Shown here piece by piece: positions 26,051-33,423 of a DNA stretch of 64,000 nucleotides (positions are counted from its first letter, which is position 1; the number at the start of each line of letters is the position of its first letter). The notes beneath the pieces are model-generated. The model was not told the origin of the DNA. It made no database searches and saw only the letters and a list, made by a program, of their open reading frames with translations. Source of the stretch: Faeciplasma sp900553675 (GTDB taxonomy: Bacteria > Bacillota > Clostridia > Oscillospirales > Ruminococcaceae); NCBI GenBank assembly GCA_958428235.1, contig CAUAFG010000011.1, positions 16,673 to 80,672 of the forward strand. Direction: 5' to 3'. The position numbers and the translations under genes were made by a program.

Positions 26051-26779
26051 ATGGGCGCAGTATTCAAGCGTGAGGTAAACGCTTATTTCAATTCTTTGAT
26101 TGGATATATCTTTTTGGCAGCGTTCTTCGCTTCATCCGGCATACTTTTCGGAATAACCTCTGTAACGCAGAACCCGCAGGACGGTCTTTTGTACCTTACC
26201 ACCGATATGTCAAGCATGTTTTCGGTTCTGTTCATTGTTCTTTTGGTGCTTATACCTATACTTACGATGAGAACCCTTTCGGAGGACAAGCGAAACAAGA
26301 CCGATCAGCTTCTTTTAACATCTCCCATAAGCCTTACCTCGCTGGTTATGGGCAAGTTTTTAGCTTCGCTGCTTATATACGTTTTAGGCGTTGGCATGAC
26401 CCTTGTTTATGCCATTGTTTTAAGCATCTTTGCGCCGGTTGCATGGCTTGAGGTTTTAGGAAACATAGTCGGACTGCTTTTAGTCGGCTCGGCGTTCATA
26501 GCCGTTGGCGTGTTCGTCTCTTCTCTGACAGAAAATCAGGTTATTGCGGCAGTCGGAAGCTTTGTAACCATGTGCGCGCTTTACCTGATATCCTCCATTG
26601 CGGCAATCATCCCTGTTGACTGGATTGCAAAGATATTCCAGGAGCTTTCCTTTGCCGACAGATACTATACATTCACCTACGGCAGATTTGACTTTTCCAA
26701 CGTTCTCTTCTTTATCAGCTGGACGGTTATATTCCTGTTCTTAACTGTAAGAGTTTTGGAAAGACGCCGCTGGAATTGA
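26051..26779 (+). CDS. ABC transporter permease (GldF/NosY-like)
   Basis: 242 residues with six hydrophobic segments. The first is VNAYFNSLIGYIFLAAFF, typical of the ABC-2 family that includes GldF. The conserved loop ILTMRTLSEDKRNKTDQLLLTSP before the third segment is characteristic. It lies two bases after the ATPase gene. Confidence 0.87.
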   Translation: MGAVFKREVNAYFNSLIGYIFLAAFFASSGILFGITSVTQNPQDGLLYLTTDMSSMFSVLFIVLLVLIPILTMRTLSEDKRNKTDQLLLTSPISLTSLVMGKFLASLLIYVLGVGMTLVYAIVLSIFAPVAWLEVLGNIVGLLLVGSAFIAVGVFVSSLTENQVIAAVGSFVTMCALYLISSIAAIIPVDWIAKIFQELSFADRYYTFTYGRFDFSNVLFFISWTVIFLFLTVRVLERRRWN

Positions 26780-26799
26780 CGGTCAGGAGGGATACTTAA

Positions 26800-28380
26800 A
26801 TGAATATAAAAGGATTTTCAAGTGCCGCCAACAAGGAAAAGAAGGAGCGGCAGCAGATAAACAAGCGTCATTTAAAATACGGCTCGCTTGCGACGGGCTT
26901 GGTTATTTTGTTTATAGCGGCGGTGGTTCTTGTAAACGTTGTTGTTACCATGCTGTTTGACCGCTTTCCCATAACCCTCGACCTCACCGGAAACAGTATT
27001 TACACCGTTTCGGAGGAGACTAAAAACTACATCTTCGGAATAGAAGTCCCTGTAGACATAACCGTTATGGCAACCGAGGACAGCTTCCGTGGCATAAGCG
27101 ACTATACAAATCAGTGTTCCGAGCTGCTTTCAAGCTATGCTCAGTACAACCCCAACATAACGGTAAGATATAAGGATCTGCTTTCAAACCCCGACTTTGT
27201 TTCAAACTACTCGCAAAATCTCGGCAGCTGCGATATAATTGTCGAGCTTGCGGATTCCACCCATACAAGGGTTAAGGTTGTAACCTTGGCGGATATTATA
27301 TCCGTGCCGGAGGAATACGAGCCTTATCTTGCAAACTATAAGCAGCAGGCGGGCGGACTTTATACACATCAGCTGTTCAACAGTCAGAGCTTAATAACCT
27401 CCTCAAACGCAGAGCAGGCGCTGACCGGCGCGATTATGGCTGTTACCGACGCCAACCCCATAACCGTTTGTACCTTAAGCTTCCCTGGCGGCAACGAATC
27501 TGACGTTTCGGGTCTTACAAATCTTCTGGACAAGAACGGATATATCATCACTTCTATGAACATCCAGAGAGACGAGATTCCGGAGGATGTGGATATCCTT
27601 ATCATCCCCGCGCCAAAGGTTGACTACACCGAAGCCGAAACCGAAAAGATAACCAACTGGCTGACAAACGGCGGCAAGCTGGGCAGAGACATTATATATG
27701 TTGCCTCGCCAGAGCAGGGCAAGACCCCGAATTTAGACGCTTTGCTTTACCGCTACGGCATAACCGTCGAGCCAAAGGTAATATACGAAACAAACACCGA
27801 CTACTACACAAGCGTGCAAAACTTTACCTTCCAGACCCTTGCCTCGGAAAACTACCGCAAGGATATCGGCAACCCCGGACTTTCGATGGTAATACCAAAT
27901 TCAAGGGCGATATCCATGCGCTTTGGAGATACCGACGGATACAACACCTGTGAAGCGCTGGTTCAGTCCTCAAAAAATGCCGTTCTGTGGGATATGTACC
28001 TTACGGACGAATTCGACGAGGAAATGGCAACCGAGCGCGGAGTGTTCAGCTCAGTCGTATTGGGAAGATACAAGGCTCTTAATCAGGAAACCCATATTTC
28101 AAGCTTTACAAACGTTATAGCTATAGGCTCTGACTTGGTAGTTGACAGCAACGTTATGTCGGCGCCGCAGTACAACAACGGCGACTTCTTCTTAAGCCTT
28201 ATAAACGAGCTTTCGGGCAAGACCGAGGGAGTTACCATAGTCCCCAAAAAGATTAAGCAAACAGGCGTGTTGGTAAACGACAGCCTTAAAAACTCGCTCA
28301 ACCTGACCTTTGCGGTAATCATCCCGATTGCGGTTTTGGCAGTGGGTACCTTTGTTTGGATAAGAAGGAGACACAGATAA
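26800..28380 (+). CDS. GldG-like auxiliary ABC transporter component
   Basis: 526 residues. One membrane segment (about 30-52) is followed by a large extracytoplasmic domain with ITLDLTGNSIYTVSEET near residue 60, typical of GldG/intraflagellar-transport-like ABC components. A second membrane segment (about 500-518) precedes a basic tail RRRHR. It works with the preceding permease and ATPase in a complex whose substrate is unknown outside gliding Bacteroidetes. The stop overlaps the next start as TAATG. Confidence 0.8.
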   Translation: MNIKGFSSAANKEKKERQQINKRHLKYGSLATGLVILFIAAVVLVNVVVTMLFDRFPITLDLTGNSIYTVSEETKNYIFGIEVPVDITVMATEDSFRGISDYTNQCSELLSSYAQYNPNITVRYKDLLSNPDFVSNYSQNLGSCDIIVELADSTHTRVKVVTLADIISVPEEYEPYLANYKQQAGGLYTHQLFNSQSLITSSNAEQALTGAIMAVTDANPITVCTLSFPGGNESDVSGLTNLLDKNGYIITSMNIQRDEIPEDVDILIIPAPKVDYTEAETEKITNWLTNGGKLGRDIIYVASPEQGKTPNLDALLYRYGITVEPKVIYETNTDYYTSVQNFTFQTLASENYRKDIGNPGLSMVIPNSRAISMRFGDTDGYNTCEALVQSSKNAVLWDMYLTDEFDEEMATERGVFSSVVLGRYKALNQETHISSFTNVIAIGSDLVVDSNVMSAPQYNNGDFFLSLINELSGKTEGVTIVPKKIKQTGVLVNDSLKNSLNLTFAVIIPIAVLAVGTFVWIRRRHR

Positions 28381-29864
28381 TGAAATCACGAGCGAAAACC
28401 CTGATATTTATAGGAATATTCGTCGCCTGCTTAGCGCTTGTCTCCCTTGTGCTTGTTTTAACCCAGCCCAAGACCGATAAGGAGGACAATCCCGCCGCAA
28501 ACAATTCGCAGACGATACCGATAGTCACCCACGAGCGCGACGAAGTGGCTTCGATGAAGATAACCAACGCAAGCGGGGAATACACCATCACTCAGAATGC
28601 CAAGGGCTTTACCATCACCGAGCTTGAGGGCTTAAAGCAGAACACCACCACCATGGGTGCGGCAGGCAACTGCATAACCAAAATCAACGCTCAGGCTCTG
28701 GCAGAGGAAAACGCCTCCGACCTTGCCAAATACGGCTTGGAGGACAGCAAGTCGGAAGCCAGCTGCACCGTAACCCTTAAGGACGGCACAAGCTACACCG
28801 TCCTATATGGTATAACCGCGCCGGACGGCAACAGCGTTTACGTAAGGCTTGCAGACAGCAAGGATGTTTACGTGGTGCTTTCAAACTCATCAAGATACTT
28901 CTACAACTCAAAGGAAAGCTTTATCAGCCTTATAGTCAAGGAGGAAATAACCAGCGACAACACCGCGCCGACCATCGACCTTTTAAAGGTGGAGCGCAAG
29001 GACTTGGATTACGACATAGTTTTTGAGGACGATACCAAAAACTATGCTATCGACGAGGTTTCAATGGCATCCTCGCAGGTTATGATTAGTCCGGTTTATG
29101 CATATCTTGATATTACCAACTCCAACGATATCATCTATGGTCTTTGGGGACTTACGGCAGCTTCTGCTGTAAAGCCTTTCCCAACCGAGGCTGATTTTGA
29201 GGAATACGGTCTTGCAGACCCGTTCTGCACAGTCACCCTTTTCGCTGAGCTTCAGACCTATACATTTAAAATAGGCAATGTTCAGTCATACGTCACCGAC
29301 GAGCAGGGAAATCCCACCAACGAGCCGGCATATTACTACGGCTATTTAGAGGGCAACGACTGCATTTACACCTTCTCGGCGGGCGAGGTTAAGTGGGCAA
29401 GCTTTATGCCGGTAGACATTCTTTCCAGCATGATGACCTCTAACTACATCTACGCTTTGGACTTTATGGATATCCAGCTTCACAACGGCGAAGAGCTGAA
29501 TTATTACTTTGACATCAGCGGAGACGTTGACGAAGGAAATCTTAGCGCAACGCTGAACGACAGCGAGGTTGACGTTGACAGCTTTAAGATCCTCTATCAG
29601 TTCATATTAAAGTGCCCGATAGACGCGCTTTGTCTTGAAGACCCCGCAGAGGACGCCAAGCTGCTTGCACATATCGAGTTTGCACGTTCCAAGGGTGGGG
29701 GAGATACTCTTGATTTCTACGACGACGGCTCGAACAGGGTTGTTATCAAGCTCAACGGCGTTACATCGTTCAGTCAGCCCAAGAGCTATCTGGATGTTTT
29801 AACCTCCAACCTAAAGCTGTTCGCCGACGGCGCAACCGGAGACGATTTGCAGATGATATGGTAA
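28380..29864 (+). CDS. DUF4340 domain-containing membrane-anchored protein
   Basis: 494 residues from ATG 28380, with GAAGGAGA eight bases upstream. It has one N-terminal membrane anchor (about 7-27) and a long external region. Two repeating elements have the DUF4340 look: DLAKYGLEDSKSEASCTVTLKDG with VYVRLADSKDVYVV, and later FEEYGLADPFCTVTLFAE. DUF4340 proteins commonly follow GldG-type genes. Function unknown; probably an external part of the same transporter. Confidence 0.78.
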   Translation: MKSRAKTLIFIGIFVACLALVSLVLVLTQPKTDKEDNPAANNSQTIPIVTHERDEVASMKITNASGEYTITQNAKGFTITELEGLKQNTTTMGAAGNCITKINAQALAEENASDLAKYGLEDSKSEASCTVTLKDGTSYTVLYGITAPDGNSVYVRLADSKDVYVVLSNSSRYFYNSKESFISLIVKEEITSDNTAPTIDLLKVERKDLDYDIVFEDDTKNYAIDEVSMASSQVMISPVYAYLDITNSNDIIYGLWGLTAASAVKPFPTEADFEEYGLADPFCTVTLFAELQTYTFKIGNVQSYVTDEQGNPTNEPAYYYGYLEGNDCIYTFSAGEVKWASFMPVDILSSMMTSNYIYALDFMDIQLHNGEELNYYFDISGDVDEGNLSATLNDSEVDVDSFKILYQFILKCPIDALCLEDPAEDAKLLAHIEFARSKGGGDTLDFYDDGSNRVVIKLNGVTSFSQPKSYLDVLTSNLKLFADGATGDDLQMIW

Positions 29865-29953
29865 TGTGTACTAATCATACAAAGCAGATACGGCAATATA
29901 TATCGCTGATTTCTCATACGAAATAACGTCAACAGTCAGGAAAGGAGTAAACA

Positions 29954-30223
29954 ATGCCTGAAAAGTTTTTTGAATACCGCGGGCTCCCCCTTGTGCGCAA
30001 GGGAAACGAGCTTTATTACGGAAGCATGGGCGACAACGAGGTTGTAATGCTTCAGATAGCCAAAACCCAGAAGGACGGCGACTTAGAGGTTGCCACAAAG
30101 GTAAGAATGTATAGAATGCTTACCGACGAGTCGGTTCCAGTAATGGAGAGAATCACCAAGACCGCAGAAAAATCCAGCCTGTTTGAAGCGCTCGATTTGG
30201 CTCACGACTGGATAGCACTGTAA
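29954..30223 (+). CDS. Small conserved-looking cytoplasmic protein, function unknown
   Basis: 89 residues, soluble. It has a beta-rich start (FEYRGLPLVRKGNELYYGSMGDNEVVMLQI) and a helical end (SLFEALDLAHDWIAL). GGAAAGGAG precedes the ATG. It lies 90 bases after the DUF4340 gene and may belong to the same transcript. I do not recognise the family. Confidence 0.6.
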   Translation: MPEKFFEYRGLPLVRKGNELYYGSMGDNEVVMLQIAKTQKDGDLEVATKVRMYRMLTDESVPVMERITKTAEKSSLFEALDLAHDWIAL

Positions 30224-30292
30224 TAAAGTCGGTATAATAAAATCGGCAGGAAACGGCTTGGCGGCTGTTTCCTGCTTTTCTTTTGAAAAGTA

Positions 30293-30321
30293 TTGACAAT
30301 AAGGATATTTTATGGTTTAAT
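30293..30321 (+). promoter_or_regulatory. Promoter of the 30403 gene
   Basis: TTGACA (30293-30298) and TTTAAT (30316-30321) lie 17 bases apart, about 80 bases before the ATG at 30403. Confidence 0.6.
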
Positions 30322-30402
30322 GTAGTTAATGAAAATATTGTCGCTTTAAAGACAATCAACTTGCATATGGACAACATCGTCAAAGGAAAGGACGGTAAAA
30401 TC

Positions 30403-30972
30403 ATGAAAAAACGGGCTATTCTCTGCGCGGTAACTGCGGTTGTAGTTATACTTGCAGTATTATTTAAGATAATATCATCTGACAGTATTGTAGATACTGA
30501 TTATGTCAGCAAAGATTTTGGCGAATATCTCCATGGTGATTATGCTATTACCACCATGAAAAGCGGAGAGATTGTGAACACAAACTGCAATGTCGATTCA
30601 ACCGAGTATGAAGGCGGCATATATGTTCTCAATATTGGCATAGGCAACTCCTATGATAGCGGCAGCAAAAACAGCTACAGTGCGGACAACTTTGTGCTTG
30701 ATATATCCTTCCCGCAGGATGAAGGCGTTGAGATTATCTGCGGATATTATAGCGATAATAACCGCGCCTATGCGGTGTATGGTGCCGATACAGGATTTAA
30801 TCAACCGCCCAGCTTCAGGTTTACATCAGACGGCGATAAGTTAAGAGCGAACATTGTCTTCAAAACCAAGCCGAAGGAAATCGAAGCCACTTTAAGATAC
30901 AACATAAGTGGCAAAGGCTTCCGCCTGCTGAATCACTTTGACGGTCAGCAGATGGAGCTGAATATAGATTAG
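30403..30972 (+). CDS. Membrane-anchored protein of unknown function
   Basis: 189 residues. ATG 30403 is chosen over an upstream start because GGAAAGGA precedes it and the protein then begins with a positively charged tail and hydrophobic anchor (MKKRAILCAVTAVVVILAVL). The remainder is extracytoplasmic and beta-rich, without a family motif I recognise. The next gene is similar in layout and follows 22 bases later. Confidence 0.6.
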   Translation: MKKRAILCAVTAVVVILAVLFKIISSDSIVDTDYVSKDFGEYLHGDYAITTMKSGEIVNTNCNVDSTEYEGGIYVLNIGIGNSYDSGSKNSYSADNFVLDISFPQDEGVEIICGYYSDNNRAYAVYGADTGFNQPPSFRFTSDGDKLRANIVFKTKPKEIEATLRYNISGKGFRLLNHFDGQQMELNID

Positions 30973-30994
30973 TTTTAAAAGGTGTCCATGTTAA

Positions 30995-31471
30995 ATGAAA
31001 AACAGCAGATTACCGTCGTTCTACCTTATCCCGACTGTTATTGTCAGCCTTTGCGTATTGGTGCTGATTTTAGCTGCACTTTTTGTCAGCGTGAGTCAAG
31101 GGGAGTTTTTGGGCAAAACGGCTCAGAAAAAGCCGTTTGAGGATTATGGATTAGAACTGCCGGACGATTTTAAACGCGATTACAGATACAAGTCTCCGTC
31201 GGACGGCTTTCACGGCGATGGAGTGACCGTTACAAAATACAATATCGGCGGAGAAACCGATTTCTTCAACGAGATTAAGGCTAAAGGCAATTCCGAAATA
31301 GAAGCACAGCTTGGCTCAGCCATGGAGAGCGCAGGGGTTCCCAAGGAGCTTTATCCCGACCTTTCGGGTGAGTACACATGGAAGAAGTATTCCTATGATT
31401 TCAGTCACAGCCTTATAATTATTTACCTAAAGGAGCAGGAAACGGCGATATTCGTCGAGACGATAATATAA
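30995..31471 (+). CDS. Membrane-anchored protein of unknown function
   Basis: 158 residues with an N-terminal hydrophobic anchor (about 9-34) and a polar external domain containing YGLELPDDFKRDYRYKS. No catalytic motif is visible. It follows the 30403 gene in an operon and is closed by a strong bidirectional terminator. Confidence 0.6.
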   Translation: MKNSRLPSFYLIPTVIVSLCVLVLILAALFVSVSQGEFLGKTAQKKPFEDYGLELPDDFKRDYRYKSPSDGFHGDGVTVTKYNIGGETDFFNEIKAKGNSEIEAQLGSAMESAGVPKELYPDLSGEYTWKKYSYDFSHSLIIIYLKEQETAIFVETII

Positions 31472-31486
31472 ATAGGAAATTATAGT

Positions 31487-31519
31487 AACAGCGTCTGCGA
31501 AAATTCCACAGACGCTGTT
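31487..31519. terminator. Bidirectional terminator
   Basis: AACAGCGTCTG (31487-31497) and CAGACGCTGTT (31509-31519) pair perfectly around an 11-base loop, with T-rich flanks on both strands. It separates convergent genes. Confidence 0.8.
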
Positions 31520-31526
31520 TGTTATA

Positions 31527-32378
31527 TCAACACTCATTTAATCTGACTATGCCGATTCCCGAAATATTGCGGGAGGAAATATATAATAGCTCGCGCTCGA
31601 TGTATGCTCTGCCCGATAATTTCAGCGGTATTGCGATTACTTTCAGCTTTTGAAGCGTGTTTTTGTCCCACAATGCAAGCTCAGAGCAGGGATAGGAAAC
31701 GGTTATCAGCTTATCCTTATATATTCCTGCGCAGTTGAACATTTTGCGGTGTGCGTTTTTAGTCAGAGATTCAACCTCAAAGTCTCGCATATCGATTTTG
31801 AAAAGCTTACCGTCGTGGCTTGCGGCGTACAGCGTTTCACCACTGAAATAAAGGCTGCCCACATTTTTCTTGCTCAGAACAAGCTCTTTTTCAACATAAA
31901 ACGACTTTTTATCCATCAACAGCAGCTTGCCGTCAACCGTTCCGCAAATCAAATATTTATCGTATATTCCGATACTCCACATACTGCTTTCGCCGATGTA
32001 AAACTCTTTTGTCTGATACGACTGACGATTGATGGTGATAATTCTTCCGTTTCTTATAGAGCAGTAAACGGTGTCATTATCAATTACTATCCCGCAGATA
32101 TCCGAGCTTAAATCGCTGCCAAGCTGCCATTTGCCGAGCAGCTCGAAATCGCTTCTGCGGAATGCATAGAGGGTGCAAAAGTCATATATAAAAATCTGCT
32201 CGTCATCTGCAATCAGATTTCTTGAAAGACCGTCCTTCTCGAAAATTTCCTTTTTGCAGACAATATCTCCTGAGCTTTTTTCAAGCTTTATCAATTCCTT
32301 TCCGCATATGCAGTCGATGTATTTCTCCGCAACGCTAAAGCCTGTTACTGCTCCGGACAAATTTGCTAAATGCTCCAT
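31527..32378 (-). CDS. Beta-propeller (PQQ/WD40-like) repeat protein, cytoplasmic
   Basis: 283 residues without a signal peptide. Repeating four-strand units are visible, each with a turn like TVDGKLLLMDKKSF, SHDGKLFKIDMRDF or CSELALWDKNTLQ. That is the outer-blade pattern of PQQ-like or WD40 propellers, with about six or seven blades. The partner is unknown. It lies 22 bases after the esterase gene and is probably co-transcribed with it. Confidence 0.65.
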   Translation of the reverse strand: MEHLANLSGAVTGFSVAEKYIDCICGKELIKLEKSSGDIVCKKEIFEKDGLSRNLIADDEQIFIYDFCTLYAFRRSDFELLGKWQLGSDLSSDICGIVIDNDTVYCSIRNGRIITINRQSYQTKEFYIGESSMWSIGIYDKYLICGTVDGKLLLMDKKSFYVEKELVLSKKNVGSLYFSGETLYAASHDGKLFKIDMRDFEVESLTKNAHRKMFNCAGIYKDKLITVSYPCSELALWDKNTLQKLKVIAIPLKLSGRAYIERELLYISSRNISGIGIVRLNEC

Positions 32379-32400
32379 TCGCTCACCTCATAAAGTATGC

Positions 32401-33159
32401 TTATTCAATCGGGAGCCAGTCAAGAACATTTTGTATCTGCTCGTCCCAGTACTTCCAGCCGTGATATCCCTCCGACTCGGAATAGGCAACGTCAAAGCCG
32501 TTTTCCGAAAGAAGGTCGCGAACGTGGCGGCTGCTTTCAATAAGACCGTCTCCGGTGCCGCACCATATGAACACCTTTGGCTTGTCCTTTAAATCTTTAA
32601 GCTTGGGGATAAGCGAAATAATGTCCTGCTTTTCGGCTTCTTCGGTGGACTTAAACAGCCCCTCCTTGACAAATCTTTCACATCCCGGCTTTGTCATAAC
32701 GTGGTAAGCACCCGATAATCCCGCGCAGGCGGCGTATCTTTCGGGGTTAGTCAGCGCGAATTTGAGCGCACCATAGCCGCCCATTGAAAGTCCGGCTATA
32801 AAGGTGTCTTTTCTTTCCTGCGAAATGGTGGGGAAGAACTCCGCAATCAGTGCGGGAAGCTCATTGCCTATAAAGCTTGCAAAATTGCCCATAGGGGTGT
32901 CGCAGTACCAGCCGCGGCGGGTGGTGGGCATTACTACCGCCACGCCCTTTTCGGTGGCGTACCTCTCGATAGATGTGCGCCGCAGCCATGTGGTCTCATC
33001 ATCCGAAAGACCGTGCAGCAGATACAAAACAGGGTATTTTGTCCGCCCGCTCTGCTTGGTTCCGATCTCTCCCCAGATGTTGTTCTGCGGGATGATAACG
33101 TTGAAATGAACTCCCATGCCCAAGGTATTTGAAAAGCAGTTTACCTCAAAAAGTGCCAT
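32401..33159 (-). CDS. Esterase D/FrmB-type alpha/beta hydrolase (acetyl- or tributyrin-esterase like)
   Basis: 252 residues. The nucleophile elbow is GLSMGGYG, the oxyanion region is LYLLHGLSDDETTWLRRT, the acid is probably in WCGTGDGLIES, and the His lies in GYHGWKYWDEQI near the C-terminus. No signal peptide is present, so it acts in the cytoplasm. Family members remove acetyl or short acyl groups from sugars or hydrolyse S-formylglutathione. Next to cellobiose phosphorylase, deacetylation of imported oligosaccharides is plausible. Confidence 0.83.
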   Translation of the reverse strand: MALFEVNCFSNTLGMGVHFNVIIPQNNIWGEIGTKQSGRTKYPVLYLLHGLSDDETTWLRRTSIERYATEKGVAVVMPTTRRGWYCDTPMGNFASFIGNELPALIAEFFPTISQERKDTFIAGLSMGGYGALKFALTNPERYAACAGLSGAYHVMTKPGCERFVKEGLFKSTEEAEKQDIISLIPKLKDLKDKPKVFIWCGTGDGLIESSRHVRDLLSENGFDVAYSESEGYHGWKYWDEQIQNVLDWLPIE

Positions 33160-33262
33160 AATGATTCTTCCTTTCGCGATTTTTCGTCTGTTGTCAGGCG
33201 AATTTATTATTATCCGTCAAACAGCCGCGGACGAGGTTTACAATCAGTATTGTTGTTAAAAA

Positions 33263-33342
33263 TGTTGAAAACCCTGTTGAAAGTGTTAAGAACTCAGCAT
33301 TTTGGGGCTTTTTCTTTCAACAAACCCACAGAGTTTTCAACA
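33263..33342. repeat. Long imperfect inverted repeat of GTTGAAA units
   Basis: TGTTGAAAACCCTGTTGAAAG (broken as TGTTGAAAAC and CCTGTTGAAAG) is mirrored downstream by CTTTCAAC and GTTTTCAACA. It lies in the 264-base gap between the cellobiose phosphorylase and esterase genes. It could be a leaderside structure or binding site array; no T-run supports a terminator. Confidence 0.5.
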
Positions 33343-33423
33343 TTAACGTTAAGATTACAAAACGATTACAAATAGTAAAGTATAATCGGCGATACAATCT
33401 AAGATAATATTACTATCCGAAAA

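Noticed and set aside
33240..33345. Possible replication origin (repeated GTTGAAAAC and CTCTGTGGGTTTG-like words)
   Set aside because: No DnaA box with the TTATCCACA consensus, no AT-rich unwinding element and no dnaA, dnaN or gyr genes nearby.
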